DNA of 64,000 bases from Trematomus loennbergii (Eukaryota; Chordata; Actinopteri; Perciformes; Nototheniidae). Positions 55,286 through 64,000 of the stretch are shown here, piece by piece (position 1 is the first letter of the stretch; every line of letters starts with the position of its first letter). The stretch is from NCBI GenBank assembly GCA_012861695.1, contig JAAOOA010000095.1, positions 57,501 through 121,500 of the forward strand. Reading direction: 5' to 3'. Both the position numbers and the translations under genes were made by a program. The notes beneath the pieces were generated by a model that ran no database searches, was not told where the DNA came from, and worked only from the letters and a program-made list of their open reading frames with translations.

Positions 55286-55346
55286 ACATTGTGTGTGAGA
55301 GAGAGAGAAAGAGAGTGTGTGTGTCTGTGTGTGTCAAGAGAGAGAA

Positions 55347-55399
<53 letters not shown>

Positions 55400-55430
55400 G
55401 TGTGAGAGAGAGAGAGAGAGAGAGTGTGTC

Positions 55431-55474
<44 letters not shown>

Positions 55475-55480
55475 TGTGGT
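55286..55480. repeat. (GA)n/(TG)n compound microsatellite
   Basis: Alternating AGAGAG and TGTGTG blocks. The following 55481-56335 is unique with no feature recognised. Confidence 0.95.
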
Positions 55481-56339
55481 GTGTGAGTATGAAATGAACA
55501 GTTAGAACTGACTGCTGTCAGTTGGAGTGATGACATCATCGTGTTCCATTACACAGGTGTTTATAGTTGAGCTAACGAGCTCTGTAGGGATCAAAGGTTT
55601 GCATTGTTCTGAATGAGAGATAAACCTCTTACATGTGAACGTTGTGTGGAAGAACCATAACAGATATCTGTGAAATTTCAAAACGTGAAGCATGTGAAGG
55701 AAGTTGAGTATCTGAAGTGTAATTTTGTGTACATTCAGGTTAATAATGTGGCCTTTTTGGCAGTTTAACTAAAGGTGTGCGGCTGCTGCTGTGAGTAAAT
55801 ATCAGCCTGAAATTACAATGGGTTTTAATGGAGACATGTGAACGTTTTTGTCACTTCATGACCTCAAGAGGCATTTTGTTTAATTATTTGTCATTTTCAA
55901 GATACAAGATGTTTTCCTACGTTTGTCATGAAAAAGTATGTCTCAGGAAGTACAGATGGAGCCTCTTATTTTGGACCCCAGCATACAGCTTCCTGCCGAC
56001 TGCCAGCCAGTTGCCTGCCTAAGACCTGCCAAAGACCAGTATTCAGGAATGTTAGGCCCTCCCACTATTCTCCAATTTCAGGGTTTAACCAGGAGATGGC
56101 GCTATATATTAAATAACTAAGACTTAGTTTTTCACAATAGAAAATGCAGATATTATATAAAAAACTAAAGTTAAAATCTTGTTTTTAATGCCCCAAGAGC
56201 AATAACATCTTGTCACAAGCTTTTTGGAAGAAAAGACTGACTCTTTAGTGGAAAGTGAAATTGACATTGTCGAATTTAATCAGGGCTAAAGTCTTGTTAG
56301 AAACTGGTGAATCTGTTTAAATGCAGGCAGCAGAGACAC

Positions 56340-57535
56340 TGCTTTTAGCAGGGTCTCAGAGAGCCAGACACCCAGGGTACAGCACCTCGCTGTCTTACCC
56401 AGAAAACAGGGCTCTGATCAGGCTAAAGTCTTGTTAGAAATGGTGAATCTGTTTAAATGCAGGAGACCTCCAGCAGAAGTCCCTAACAGTGGGACTCTGG
56501 TTATTTCACAGCTCCAGGAGAGACCAGGGGAAAATCACCTGTCTGTGCCCGCTCACAGACCCCAAAGTACGGACTAATGACCTCCAGCATGGCCCCTAAC
56601 AGTGGGACTCTGGTTATTTCACAGCTCCAGGAGAGACCAGGGAAAATCACCTCTCTCTGCCCGCTCACAGAGCACCGAAAGACGGACTAGAGACCTCCAG
56701 GATGGCTCCCTAACAGTGGGACTCTGTGCATTTCACAGCTCCAGCAGAGACCAGGGGAAAATCACCTCTCTCTGCCCGCACACAGAGCACCGAAAGACGG
56801 ACTAGAGAACCTCCAGGATGGCTCCCTAACAGTGGGACTCTGTGCATTTCACAGCTCCAGGAGAGACCAGGGGAAATCACCTCTCTCTGCCCGCTCACAG
56901 AGCACCGAAAGACGGACTAGAGACCTCCAGGATGGCTCCCTAACAGTGGGACTCTGTGCATTTCACAGCTCCAGTAGAGACCAGGGGAAAATCACCTCTC
57001 TCTGCCCGCTCACAGAGCACCGAAAGACGGACTAGAGACCTCCAGGATGGCTCCCTAACAGTGGGACTCTGTGCATTTCACAGCTCCAGCAGAGACCAGG
57101 GGAAAATCACCTCTCTCTGCCCGCTCACAGAGCACCGAAAGACGGACTAGAGACCTCCAGGATGGCTCCCTAACAGTGGGACTCTGTGCATTTCACAGCT
57201 CCAGCAGAGACCAGGGGAAAATCACCTCTTTTTGCCCGCTCACAGAGCACCGAAAGACGGACTAGAGACCTCCAGGATGGCTCCCTAACAGTGGGACTCT
57301 GTGCATTTCACAGCTCCAGGAGAGACCAGGGGAAAATCACCTGTCTGTGCCCGCTCACAGACCCCCAAAGTACGGACTCATGACCTCCAGCATGGCCCCC
57401 TAACAGTGGGACTCTGGTTTTTCACAGCTCCAGGAGAGACCAGGGGAAAATCACCTGTCTGTGCCCGCTCACAGAGCCCCGAAGGACGGACTCATGACCT
57501 CCAGCATGTCCCCATAACAGTGGGACCTCCATAAC
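56340..57535. repeat. 115-bp tandem repeat, about 9-10 units
   Basis: Successive ATTTCACAGCTCCAG anchors lie 114-116 bases apart (56731, 56847, 56961, 57076, 57191, 57306). Each unit contains CTAACAGTGGGACTCTG, GAGAGACCAGGGGAAAATCA and CCCGCTCACAGA. The outer units are the most diverged and the inner ones nearly identical. Because 115 is not a multiple of three, frames rotate; not coding. Confidence 0.95.
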
Positions 57536-57604
57536 CTTGCACACCCTGAGTCCCCGGGCCCCCACACTTAAGCACTCCCCCACGGACTAAACACAGGTAT
57601 TCAC

Positions 57605-57955
57605 ACCCACCAGAATCTCGTGCCCCTGGTGACCCTAAAGGGGGTGGATTTTGTGGTGCTTCTATGTCCGCCCATCAGCATCCATAGTCGGCCTTCTTCA
57701 CGGCACCACCACCCCTTCTGTTGAGGGTATTCTCGTGCCCTGGTGACCCTAAAGGGGGTGGATTTTGTGGTGCTTCTATGTCCGCCCATCAGCATCCATA
57801 GTCGGCCTTCTTCACGGCACCACCACCCCTTCTGTGGAGGGTATTCTCGTGCCCCTGGTGACCCTAAAGGGGGTGGATTTTGTGGTGCTTCTATGTCCGC
57901 CCATCAGCATCCATAGTCGGCCTTCTCACGGCACCACCACCCCCCTTCTGGGCTG
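57605..57955. repeat. Second tandem array, about 115-bp unit, 3 units
   Basis: CTAAAGGGGGTGGATTTTGT recurs at about 57635, 57749 and 57864, each followed by CCGCCCATCAGCATCCATAG and CGGCACCACCACCCC. The period matches the preceding array but the sequence does not. Confidence 0.93.
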
Positions 57956-58278
57956 GAGGTTCAAACACTTTAACTTTTGTTCACCCTCCTCTGGCTTACA
58001 CCTCCTCCGCCAACACTTGAGCGCTCATCACAGGGTTCAGCACCCCGGTGCTGATGGAAAGTGGCACTTTATCTGCCCCTGGTAACCATCAAGGTTATTG
58101 TTTTTTATTTTTTTATTTTATTTGAACACACACCCTAAAACATCAACCACACCCTAAAACATCAACTATTTACACGTTGCAGTAACAAAAATCACAGTAC
58201 ACACAGACTAAAACATCAACTATTTACACATACTACTGCTGCTATAACAGTACTACTAAATTTCTTAACCTACGTTTT

Positions 58279-59095
58279 AAAGTGCAGTTATGCGCCCTGG
58301 AGGTGTTGCACTATTAACAAAATGTATGCCCAGGATTCTGGCACCTTCCCTGGCTTGTAAAGTGCAGTTATGCGCCCTGGAGGTGTTGCACTATTAACAA
58401 AATGTATGCCCAGGATTCTGGCACCTTCCCTGGCTTGTAAAGTGCAGTTATGCGCCCTGGAGGTGTTGCACTATTAACAAAATGTATGCCCAGGATTCTG
58501 GCACCTTCCCTGGCTTGTAAAGTGCAGTTATGCGCCCTGGAGGTGTTGCACTATTAACAAAATGTATGCCCAGGATTCTGGCACCTTCCCTGGCTTGTAA
58601 AGTGCAGTTATGCGCCCTGGAGGTGTTGCACTATTAACAAAATGTATGCCCAGGATTCTGGCACCTTCCCTGGCTTGTAAAGTGCAGTTATGCGCCTGGA
58701 GGTGTTGCACTATTAACAAAATGTATGCCCAGGATTCTGGCACCTTCCCTGGCTTGTAAAGTGCAGTTTGCGCCCTGGAGGTGTTGCACTATTAACAAAA
58801 TGTATGCCCAGGATTCTGGCACCTTCCCTGGCTTGTAAAGTGCAGTTATGCGCCTGGAGGTGTTGCACTATTAACAAAATGTATGCCCAGGATTCTGGCA
58901 CCTTCCCTGGCTTGTAAAGTGCAGTTATGCGCCCTGGAGGTGTGTTGCAACTATTAACAAAATGTATGCCCAGGATTCTGGCACCTTCCCTGGCTTGTAA
59001 AGTGCAGTTATGCGCCTGGAGGTGTTGCACTATTAACAAAATGTATGCCCAGGATTCTGGCACCTTCCCTGGCTTGTAAGTGCAGTTATGCGCCC
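58279..59095. repeat. 80-bp tandem repeat, about 10 units, derived from the recombinase gene's 3' end
   Basis: Units run TGCAGTTATGCGCCCTGGAG, TATTAACAAAATGTATGCCC, AGGATTCTGGCACC at an exact 80-bp step for the first five units. The same words, diverged (TTTACAAAATGTATACACAG), form the last coding and 3' part of the recombinase gene at 59075-59135. The array therefore seems to have grown from the gene's end. The stretch 57956-58278 before it is AT-rich with short direct repeats (CCCTAAAACATCAAC). Confidence 0.93.
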
Positions 59096-61832
59096 TGGAG
59101 ATATTTACTATTTACAAAATGTATACACAGGATTATAATAATAATTATAACACGGTATACATATTCACAATGTTTAGCGGGATTCAGGGGACCAAAGCGT
59201 CTAATTCTTACGGTGCACCAGGGCAAACAGGTTGAGTCCACGGCCCCTGCCCCATCATCAGGAGTGTCAACCAGCCCCGGCGACTTCATTGGCCTCTTTC
59301 CCTCCCGCTTCCGCTTCCGCTGCTGCTGCCGCTCCAATGACCCATCAGGTGAAGATGATGGAGCAGTACTGTTATAGCAGCCCTCTTCGGAGGTCTCCCC
59401 ATCTGACAGCGGTAGACATCCTTCTGATGATGATGCAGCTGCTGCCGCATCTGATGACGCCCTGAACATGGAGCGGATTCTCAATGCCTCCTTTATTCCC
59501 GGCGCATTCGCGTAGAACCGGTCCGCCGTGGTTACGTCGTGACACATAAACCTGGCGAGAATCGACCGGCTTTCTGGATCTTGGTGATGCTTGATATTGT
59601 CAGCCAGGGCAGTGCGCAGGATTGTGAAGGTGACGGCTGTTTCTAGCCCAGCATCAGCCCATGCCCTCTTCAAGTGAGCGTTCAGGTTCTTGGAGGCCCG
59701 ATTCCCCCTTGTGAAAAGGAAGAATTCATTCTGAGGACCCAGCAATACCTTTTTAATCCCCATCCACCGCATGACCCAGCTAAACTCCTCTACTGTAAGC
59801 GCCAGCTGTGCTTCGCCATATGTCTTGGCCGTCTTGTGATCCTGCACATGGATGATGTAGCCCTCAGCAGTTCCCCTTATGGCTGCCTCTAAGACCTCAC
59901 TGTTTTTCATGTTTGCGTACACGCCCGTACGGTGGCCATACAGGAGGCTCCAATGGAGGGTGAGATAGCCATAGAGAAGCTTCTGGGTGGTTGAGGTCGG
60001 CGTGCCGGCCATCAGGTCGAGGAGCTCCGGGATGCGCTTCTCAGCGGCCGCCATGGCGGCGAGAAGCTCCGCCTGGCTCGGCAGACGATCCAGTTTGTTC
60101 CTCTTCACCTTAAACTGATGTAGAGTGACTGCCTTATTCAAGTGTTTCATGTTGGCTTTCACCTCTCTCATTATGTGGGTCATATCAGACTGGGTGAGCT
60201 TGCACCCCCGGGGCTTTGACTCAGACATGTACCCCATGAACTGGTGCACATTCTTCAGGAAGAACTCTGATGTTGTGACTGCCCGGCCCGGCTTTACAAT
60301 ATACTCGCTCCAGCCACGGATCATCTTCATGTTTCTTAGGAACAGCCAGTCTGACAGGCGGTTAACACCATGGGCCATGTATACTATGAAGTTCTTTATC
60401 CGGCTGATCTTCGACACAACATTGTCTTTCTGTTTTACTGTCGGAGCGACACCCAAACAATGATCCAAGTATGTCTGAAGGTACGCCTCCATGCTTCTAG
60501 GCAACGTGATTTCACGCATGGTATTCCCCCGTCCACACCCAGTGGACCAGTAATTTGAGGGAGAGGGCAAGTCATTAGCCAGCTTAGAGGCACGGGTCTT
60601 CCGGCATACAGGGGTCTCGCTACCGGAGGCTACTGCAAACATGACAGTTTCCACCGGGGTCTTCACAGGGGTCTCGCTACCGGAGGCTACTGCAAACATG
60701 ACAGTTTCCACCGGGGTCTTCACAGGGGTCTCGCTACCGGAGGCTACTGCAAACATGACAGTTTCCACCGGGGTCTTCACAGGGTCTCGCTACCGGAGGC
60801 TACTGCAAACATGACAGTTTCCACCGGGGTCTTCACAGGCGTCTCGCTACCGGAGGAAACTGGTAATATGACAGTCTTCACTGGGCTCTTCACAGGGTTC
60901 TTGACCGGTCTCTTTCCACCGGAGGCTACTGCAAGCATTACAGTCTTCACTTGGCTCTTCACAGGGTTCTTTACCGGTGTCTTCCCACCGGAGGCTACTG
61001 CAAGCATGACAGTCTTCACCGGGCTCCTCACAGGGGTCCCGCTACCGGAGGTTACTGGGGAATGCATGACAGTCTTCACCGGGGTCTTCACAGGGGTCCC
61101 GCTACCGGAGGTTACTGGGGAATGCATGACAGTCTTCACCGGGGTCTTCACAGGGGTCCCGCTACCGGAGGTTACTGGGGACTGCATGACAGTCTTCACC
61201 GGGGTCTTCACAGGGGTATTGCTGCCTGAGGCTACTGTGTTTATGCCGGAGGTACTTGGGATTGCCAGGCCCTTAAATCGTATACATTCGTCCTCTTCCT
61301 CAAGAACAGCAGCACTCTGCTTCCTGGGTTTTAGCTCCTTTTTCAGCCTGGAGCGCAGGGTCTTCACCTCATCATTGAGGGCATCCTTCTGAGCCCTCAA
61401 TGCCACATTTTCCAGCATCACCTGCCTGCAGTCCTCGTTGTCACACTCGGTATGTGGGGAGAAGGGTGGAGGGTGCCCGGGGTATTCCCCCTCATTGTCT
61501 ATATCCAATGATGTAGCCATTCCAATGATGGGGTTAGTCTCACGGAGGTCATGGAGCAACTGCAGTGCCACACTATGCTTCAGCCTTGCCATGACCTGCT
61601 GTGCCTCATGTCGGGACAACTCAGGGTGGTCATGTTTTACATGACGGTCCAGTCTCTTCCCAGCGTACGAACACCCAGCGATGGGACAGGGTTTGGTCCG
61701 AACATTTATCCTTCCACTGGCTATTTTCAGGAGGATTCCCCTCTCCTCCAAGTTCCGCACTGCATGCTTGTGCTTAAGGTGTTTGTTCAATGCCAGATAG
61801 AAGAGTCTGCACACCGGGCATTCAGATGACAT
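59086..61832 (-). CDS. Zinc-finger tyrosine-recombinase protein (Crypton-like), one frame break
   Basis: Probable start ATG at 61832 (MSSECPVC), just after a TGTTTCAG splice acceptor. Two C2H2-like fingers (CPVC...HLKHKH; CPIAGCSYAGKRLDRHVKHD), a coiled coil (VMLENVALRAQKDALNDEVK), then about ten copies of a 20-residue TPVKTPVKTVM repeat. The C-terminal half is a phage-integrase-type recombinase: a SAM-like N domain, box I R (LLYGHRTGVYANM), beta K (VQDHKTAKTYGEA), box II with T in place of the first H (TFTILRTALADN), then FMCHDVTTADRFY, carrying H and the catalytic Y, and a basic tail (RKRKREGKRP). The ORF is split at about 60782 because one repeat copy has GGG where its neighbours have GGGG. 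Joined, it would be about 915 residues. This resembles Crypton-type DNA transposases or a domesticated relative. The family name is inferred. Confidence 0.78.
60590..61245 (-). repeat. Coding 48-60-bp repeat inside the recombinase gene
   Basis: GTCTTCAC-GGGGTC-CGCTACCGGAG-TACTG words repeat about ten times. The upstream units are 60 bp (20 residues). The four at 60610-60800 are nearly identical, suggesting recent expansion. Unit lengths are multiples of three, which keeps the frame. Confidence 0.9.
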
Positions 61833-61889
61833 CCTTACTGAAACACACATAATGAATTTGATCAAAATGATGTTATAGTTCTCCGTTTA

Positions 61890-62300
61890 TATGCGTTAGC
61901 GTGAGCGGTGGTTGCGACACTGGGTCCGATGCATCAATTCATGGTGCATGGACGAAGGGAAGTATTGGGTTACCACCGGGTCAGATGGTCCCACTTCCGC
62001 ACCAACGCGGGGCTGGTGATGGCAACATTGGGTCCGATGCATCCATACATGGTGCCCCGACCATGAGAGGGTTTGGGGTACCCCGGAACCAGGCACCACC
62101 CCAGCAGGAAACGGGTTGTATGGTCAAAGGAGGAAAGAGTGATAGAACCGGGGTAAAGCAAAGAAAGTGTCCGACAATAGTGACTTGTGAGGCGGCCAGA
62201 GAGTCTGTCATATCTCGGTCCTATCCTCCAGGCAACGCTGTGGCCAAAACTGGGCTAAAAACAAAAAAAACTAAAAAATATTTCATCCAGGGAAATTTGG
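61890..62300. repeat. Two-copy repeat upstream of the recombinase gene
   Basis: TTGGGTCCGATGCATCCATA (62029) and TGGGTCCGATGCATCAATTC (61920) begin two copies about 108 bp apart that both continue with CATGGTGC. It may be promoter or 5' UTR of the minus-strand gene, but no TATA or initiator is clear. Confidence 0.6.
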
Positions 62301-62319
62301 GTGAAAATGAAAAAAAAGT

Positions 62320-63155
62320 ACCCAGAAATAGTGCTTCATTAGCCAGCAGCAGTCCCCTGTCGACTCATGTGACATTCCTCCAGGGTTACATAGAACCAGG
62401 GTGTGGGGTCCGAGCCATCTCCGAGACATCTCTAGTCCATGTTGATAATGGGGGAAATGTACCCCAAAATAGTCCTTCATTAGCCAGCAGCAGTCCCCTG
62501 TCGACTCATGTGACATTCCTCCAGGGTTACATAGAACCAGGGTGTGGGGTCCGAGCCATCTCCGAGACATCTCTAGTCCGTGTTGATAATGGGGGAAATG
62601 TACCCCAAAATAGTCCTTCATTAGCCAGCAGCAGTCCCCTGTCGACTCATGTGACATTCCTCCAGGGTTACATAGAACCAGGGTGTGGGGTCCGAGCCAT
62701 CTCCGAGACATCTCTAGTCCGTGTTGATAATGGGGGAAATGTACCCCAAAATAGTCCTTCATTAGCCAGCAGCAGTCCCCTGTCGACTCATGTGACATTC
62801 CTCCAGGGTTACATAGAACCAGGGTGTGGGGTCCGAGCCATCTCCGAGACATCTCTAGTCCGTGTTGATAATGGGGGAAATGTACCCCAAAATAGTCCTT
62901 CATTAGCCAGCAGCAGTCCCCTGTCGACTCATGTGACATTCCTCCAGGGTTACATAGAACCAGGGTGTGGGGTCCGAGCCATCTCCGAGACATCTCTAGT
63001 CCGTGTTGATAATGGGGGAAATGTACCCCAAAATAGTCCTTCATTAGCCAGCAGCAGTCCCCTGTCGACTCATGTGACATTCCTCCAGGGTTACATAGAA
63101 CCAGGGTGTGGGGTCCGAGCCATCTCCGAGACATCTCTAGTCCGTGTTGATAATG
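62320..63155. repeat. 141-bp tandem repeat, 6 units
   Basis: Near-identical units at a 141-bp step (for example ACCCCAAAATAGTCC at 62461 and 62602). Each contains CATTAGCCAGCAGCAGTCCC and CTCATGTGACATTCCTCC. The unit is 47 codons and free of stops in at least one frame on each strand, so long ORFs appear on both strands. I do not call them genes. Confidence 0.96.
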
Positions 63156-63194
63156 AGGTACCCCCAAAAAAGTGCATCATGACTCAGCAATCAT

Positions 63195-63620
63195 CACACT
63201 CAACTTTGGTGAGAACCGGGGAAAGGGGTCAAAATGTAAAAATTATACCCCAAAACAGTGCCTCATGACCCCGCAGGAGTCCCCCGCGGACTCCCCTGAC
63301 ATTCCTCCATGGTGGAAATCACCAACTCAACTTTGGTGAGAACCGGGGAAAGGGGTCAAAATGTAAAAATTGTACCCCAAAACAGTGCCTCATGACCCCG
63401 CAGAGTCCCCCGCGGACTCCCCTGACATTCCTCCATGGTGGAAATCATCCAACTCAACTTTGGTGAGAACCGGGGAAAGGGGTCAAAATGGAAAAATTGT
63501 ACCCCAAAATAGTGCCTCATGACCCCGCAAGAGTCCCCCGCGGACTCCCCTGACATTCCTCCATGGTGGAAATCATCCAACTCAACTTTGGTGAAACCGG
63601 GGAAAGGGGTCAAAATGTAA
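63195..63620. repeat. 127-bp tandem repeat, about 3.5 units
   Basis: GAGAACCGGGGAAAGGGGTC recurs at 63211, 63338 and 63465, then as GAAACC at 63593. Units share the ACCCCAAAA-AGTGCCTCATG and CATTCCTCCATGG words with the neighbouring arrays. Confidence 0.95.
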
Positions 63621-63960
63621 AAATTATACCCCAAAATAGTGCCTCAAAATCGGGTAGAGTCACCGGGAAAGTGCCCTCGCATTCCTCCAGGGCTCAAAAT
63701 GTCGCACTTAAACTATTTGGAGAACCGGGAAAATGTAAAAAATACATCCCAAAATAGTGCCTCATAATCGGGTAGAGTCACCTGCAAAAGTGCCCTCGCA
63801 TTCCTCCAGGGCTCAAAATGTCGCACTTAAACTATTTGGAGAACCGGAAAATGTAAAAAATACATCCCAAAATAGTGCCTCATAATCGGGTAGAGTCACC
63901 TGCAAAAGTGCCCTCGCATTCCTCCATGTCGAACTTAAAGTATTGGAGAACCAGGCTGGG
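63621..63960. repeat. 118-bp tandem repeat, about 3 units
   Basis: CCTCA-AATCGGGTAGAGTCA recurs at 63642, 63760 and 63878. It is related to the preceding 127-bp unit (CCCAAAATAGTGCCTCA, GCATTCCTCCAGGG). The last 40 bases of the window are unique. Confidence 0.93.
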
Positions 63961-64000
63961 GGTCTTGAGGCACAAAATGAGGCCCACTCAGAGTGCTTGG

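Noticed and set aside
61901..63268. 455-codon gene encoding a 47-residue repeat
   Set aside because: Satellite with a 141-bp period open on both strands; no unique domain or gene-like ends.

Overview
The window is vertebrate, almost certainly from a percomorph-type ray-finned fish. The evidence is a single-exon C/EBP-beta gene, an NLRC3-like gene with the teleost FISNA-NACHT-LRR-B30.2 layout, L2/Rex1-like/L1 LINE fragments, DIRS, hAT, Harbinger and TTAA-flanked elements, a tRNA-derived fish-type SINE, and very many (CA)n and minisatellite arrays. The species cannot be named from the sequence alone.

Layout. 0-7 kb: minisatellites (a 2.4 kb 15-bp array, an 18-20-bp array, a 13-bp array), TG/CA microsatellites and an L2 LINE 3' end. 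7.3-9.5 kb: cebpb on the minus strand with its promoter. 9.8-14.5 kb: a 57-bp minisatellite and an internally deleted Harbinger element. 14.9-18.9 kb: a 4.1 kb TTAA-flanked DNA element that carries a broken THAP domain. 19-22.9 kb: AT-rich sequence with short direct duplications, TG arrays and a repeated CTCF-like motif. 22.9-47.9 kb: one NLRC3-like gene on the plus strand. Its introns are swollen by a hAT element nested in a MITE, three TTAA elements (with their 38.6-kb copy), a heavily nested LINE, a near-complete DIRS retrotransposon and a fold-back MITE. 50.7-53.2 kb: the last three exons of a C-type lectin-domain gene on the minus strand, with an L1 fragment and a solo LTR candidate in one intron. 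54.2-55.3 kb: a repeat array that carries six RFX X-box-like palindromes. 56.3-64 kb: a large minus-strand gene for a zinc-finger plus tyrosine-recombinase protein (Crypton-like), set among at least six different tandem arrays.

How the genes relate. The NLR-like protein is a predicted cytosolic sensor, the lectin-like protein is a predicted secreted or membrane recognition protein, and C/EBP-beta is a transcription factor of inflammation and differentiation. Nothing in the sequence shows co-regulation. Mobile elements dominate the rest. Two unrelated tyrosine recombinases are present (DIRS at 41-42 kb and the Crypton-like gene at 59-61 kb).

A caution. Nearly every recognisable coding region (cebpb, NLR exons, lectin exon, recombinase, DIRS) is interrupted by one- or two-base losses, several in homopolymers. 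Conserved domains are otherwise well preserved. This looks at least partly like residual assembly error rather than wholesale gene death, so frame calls should be checked against reads.
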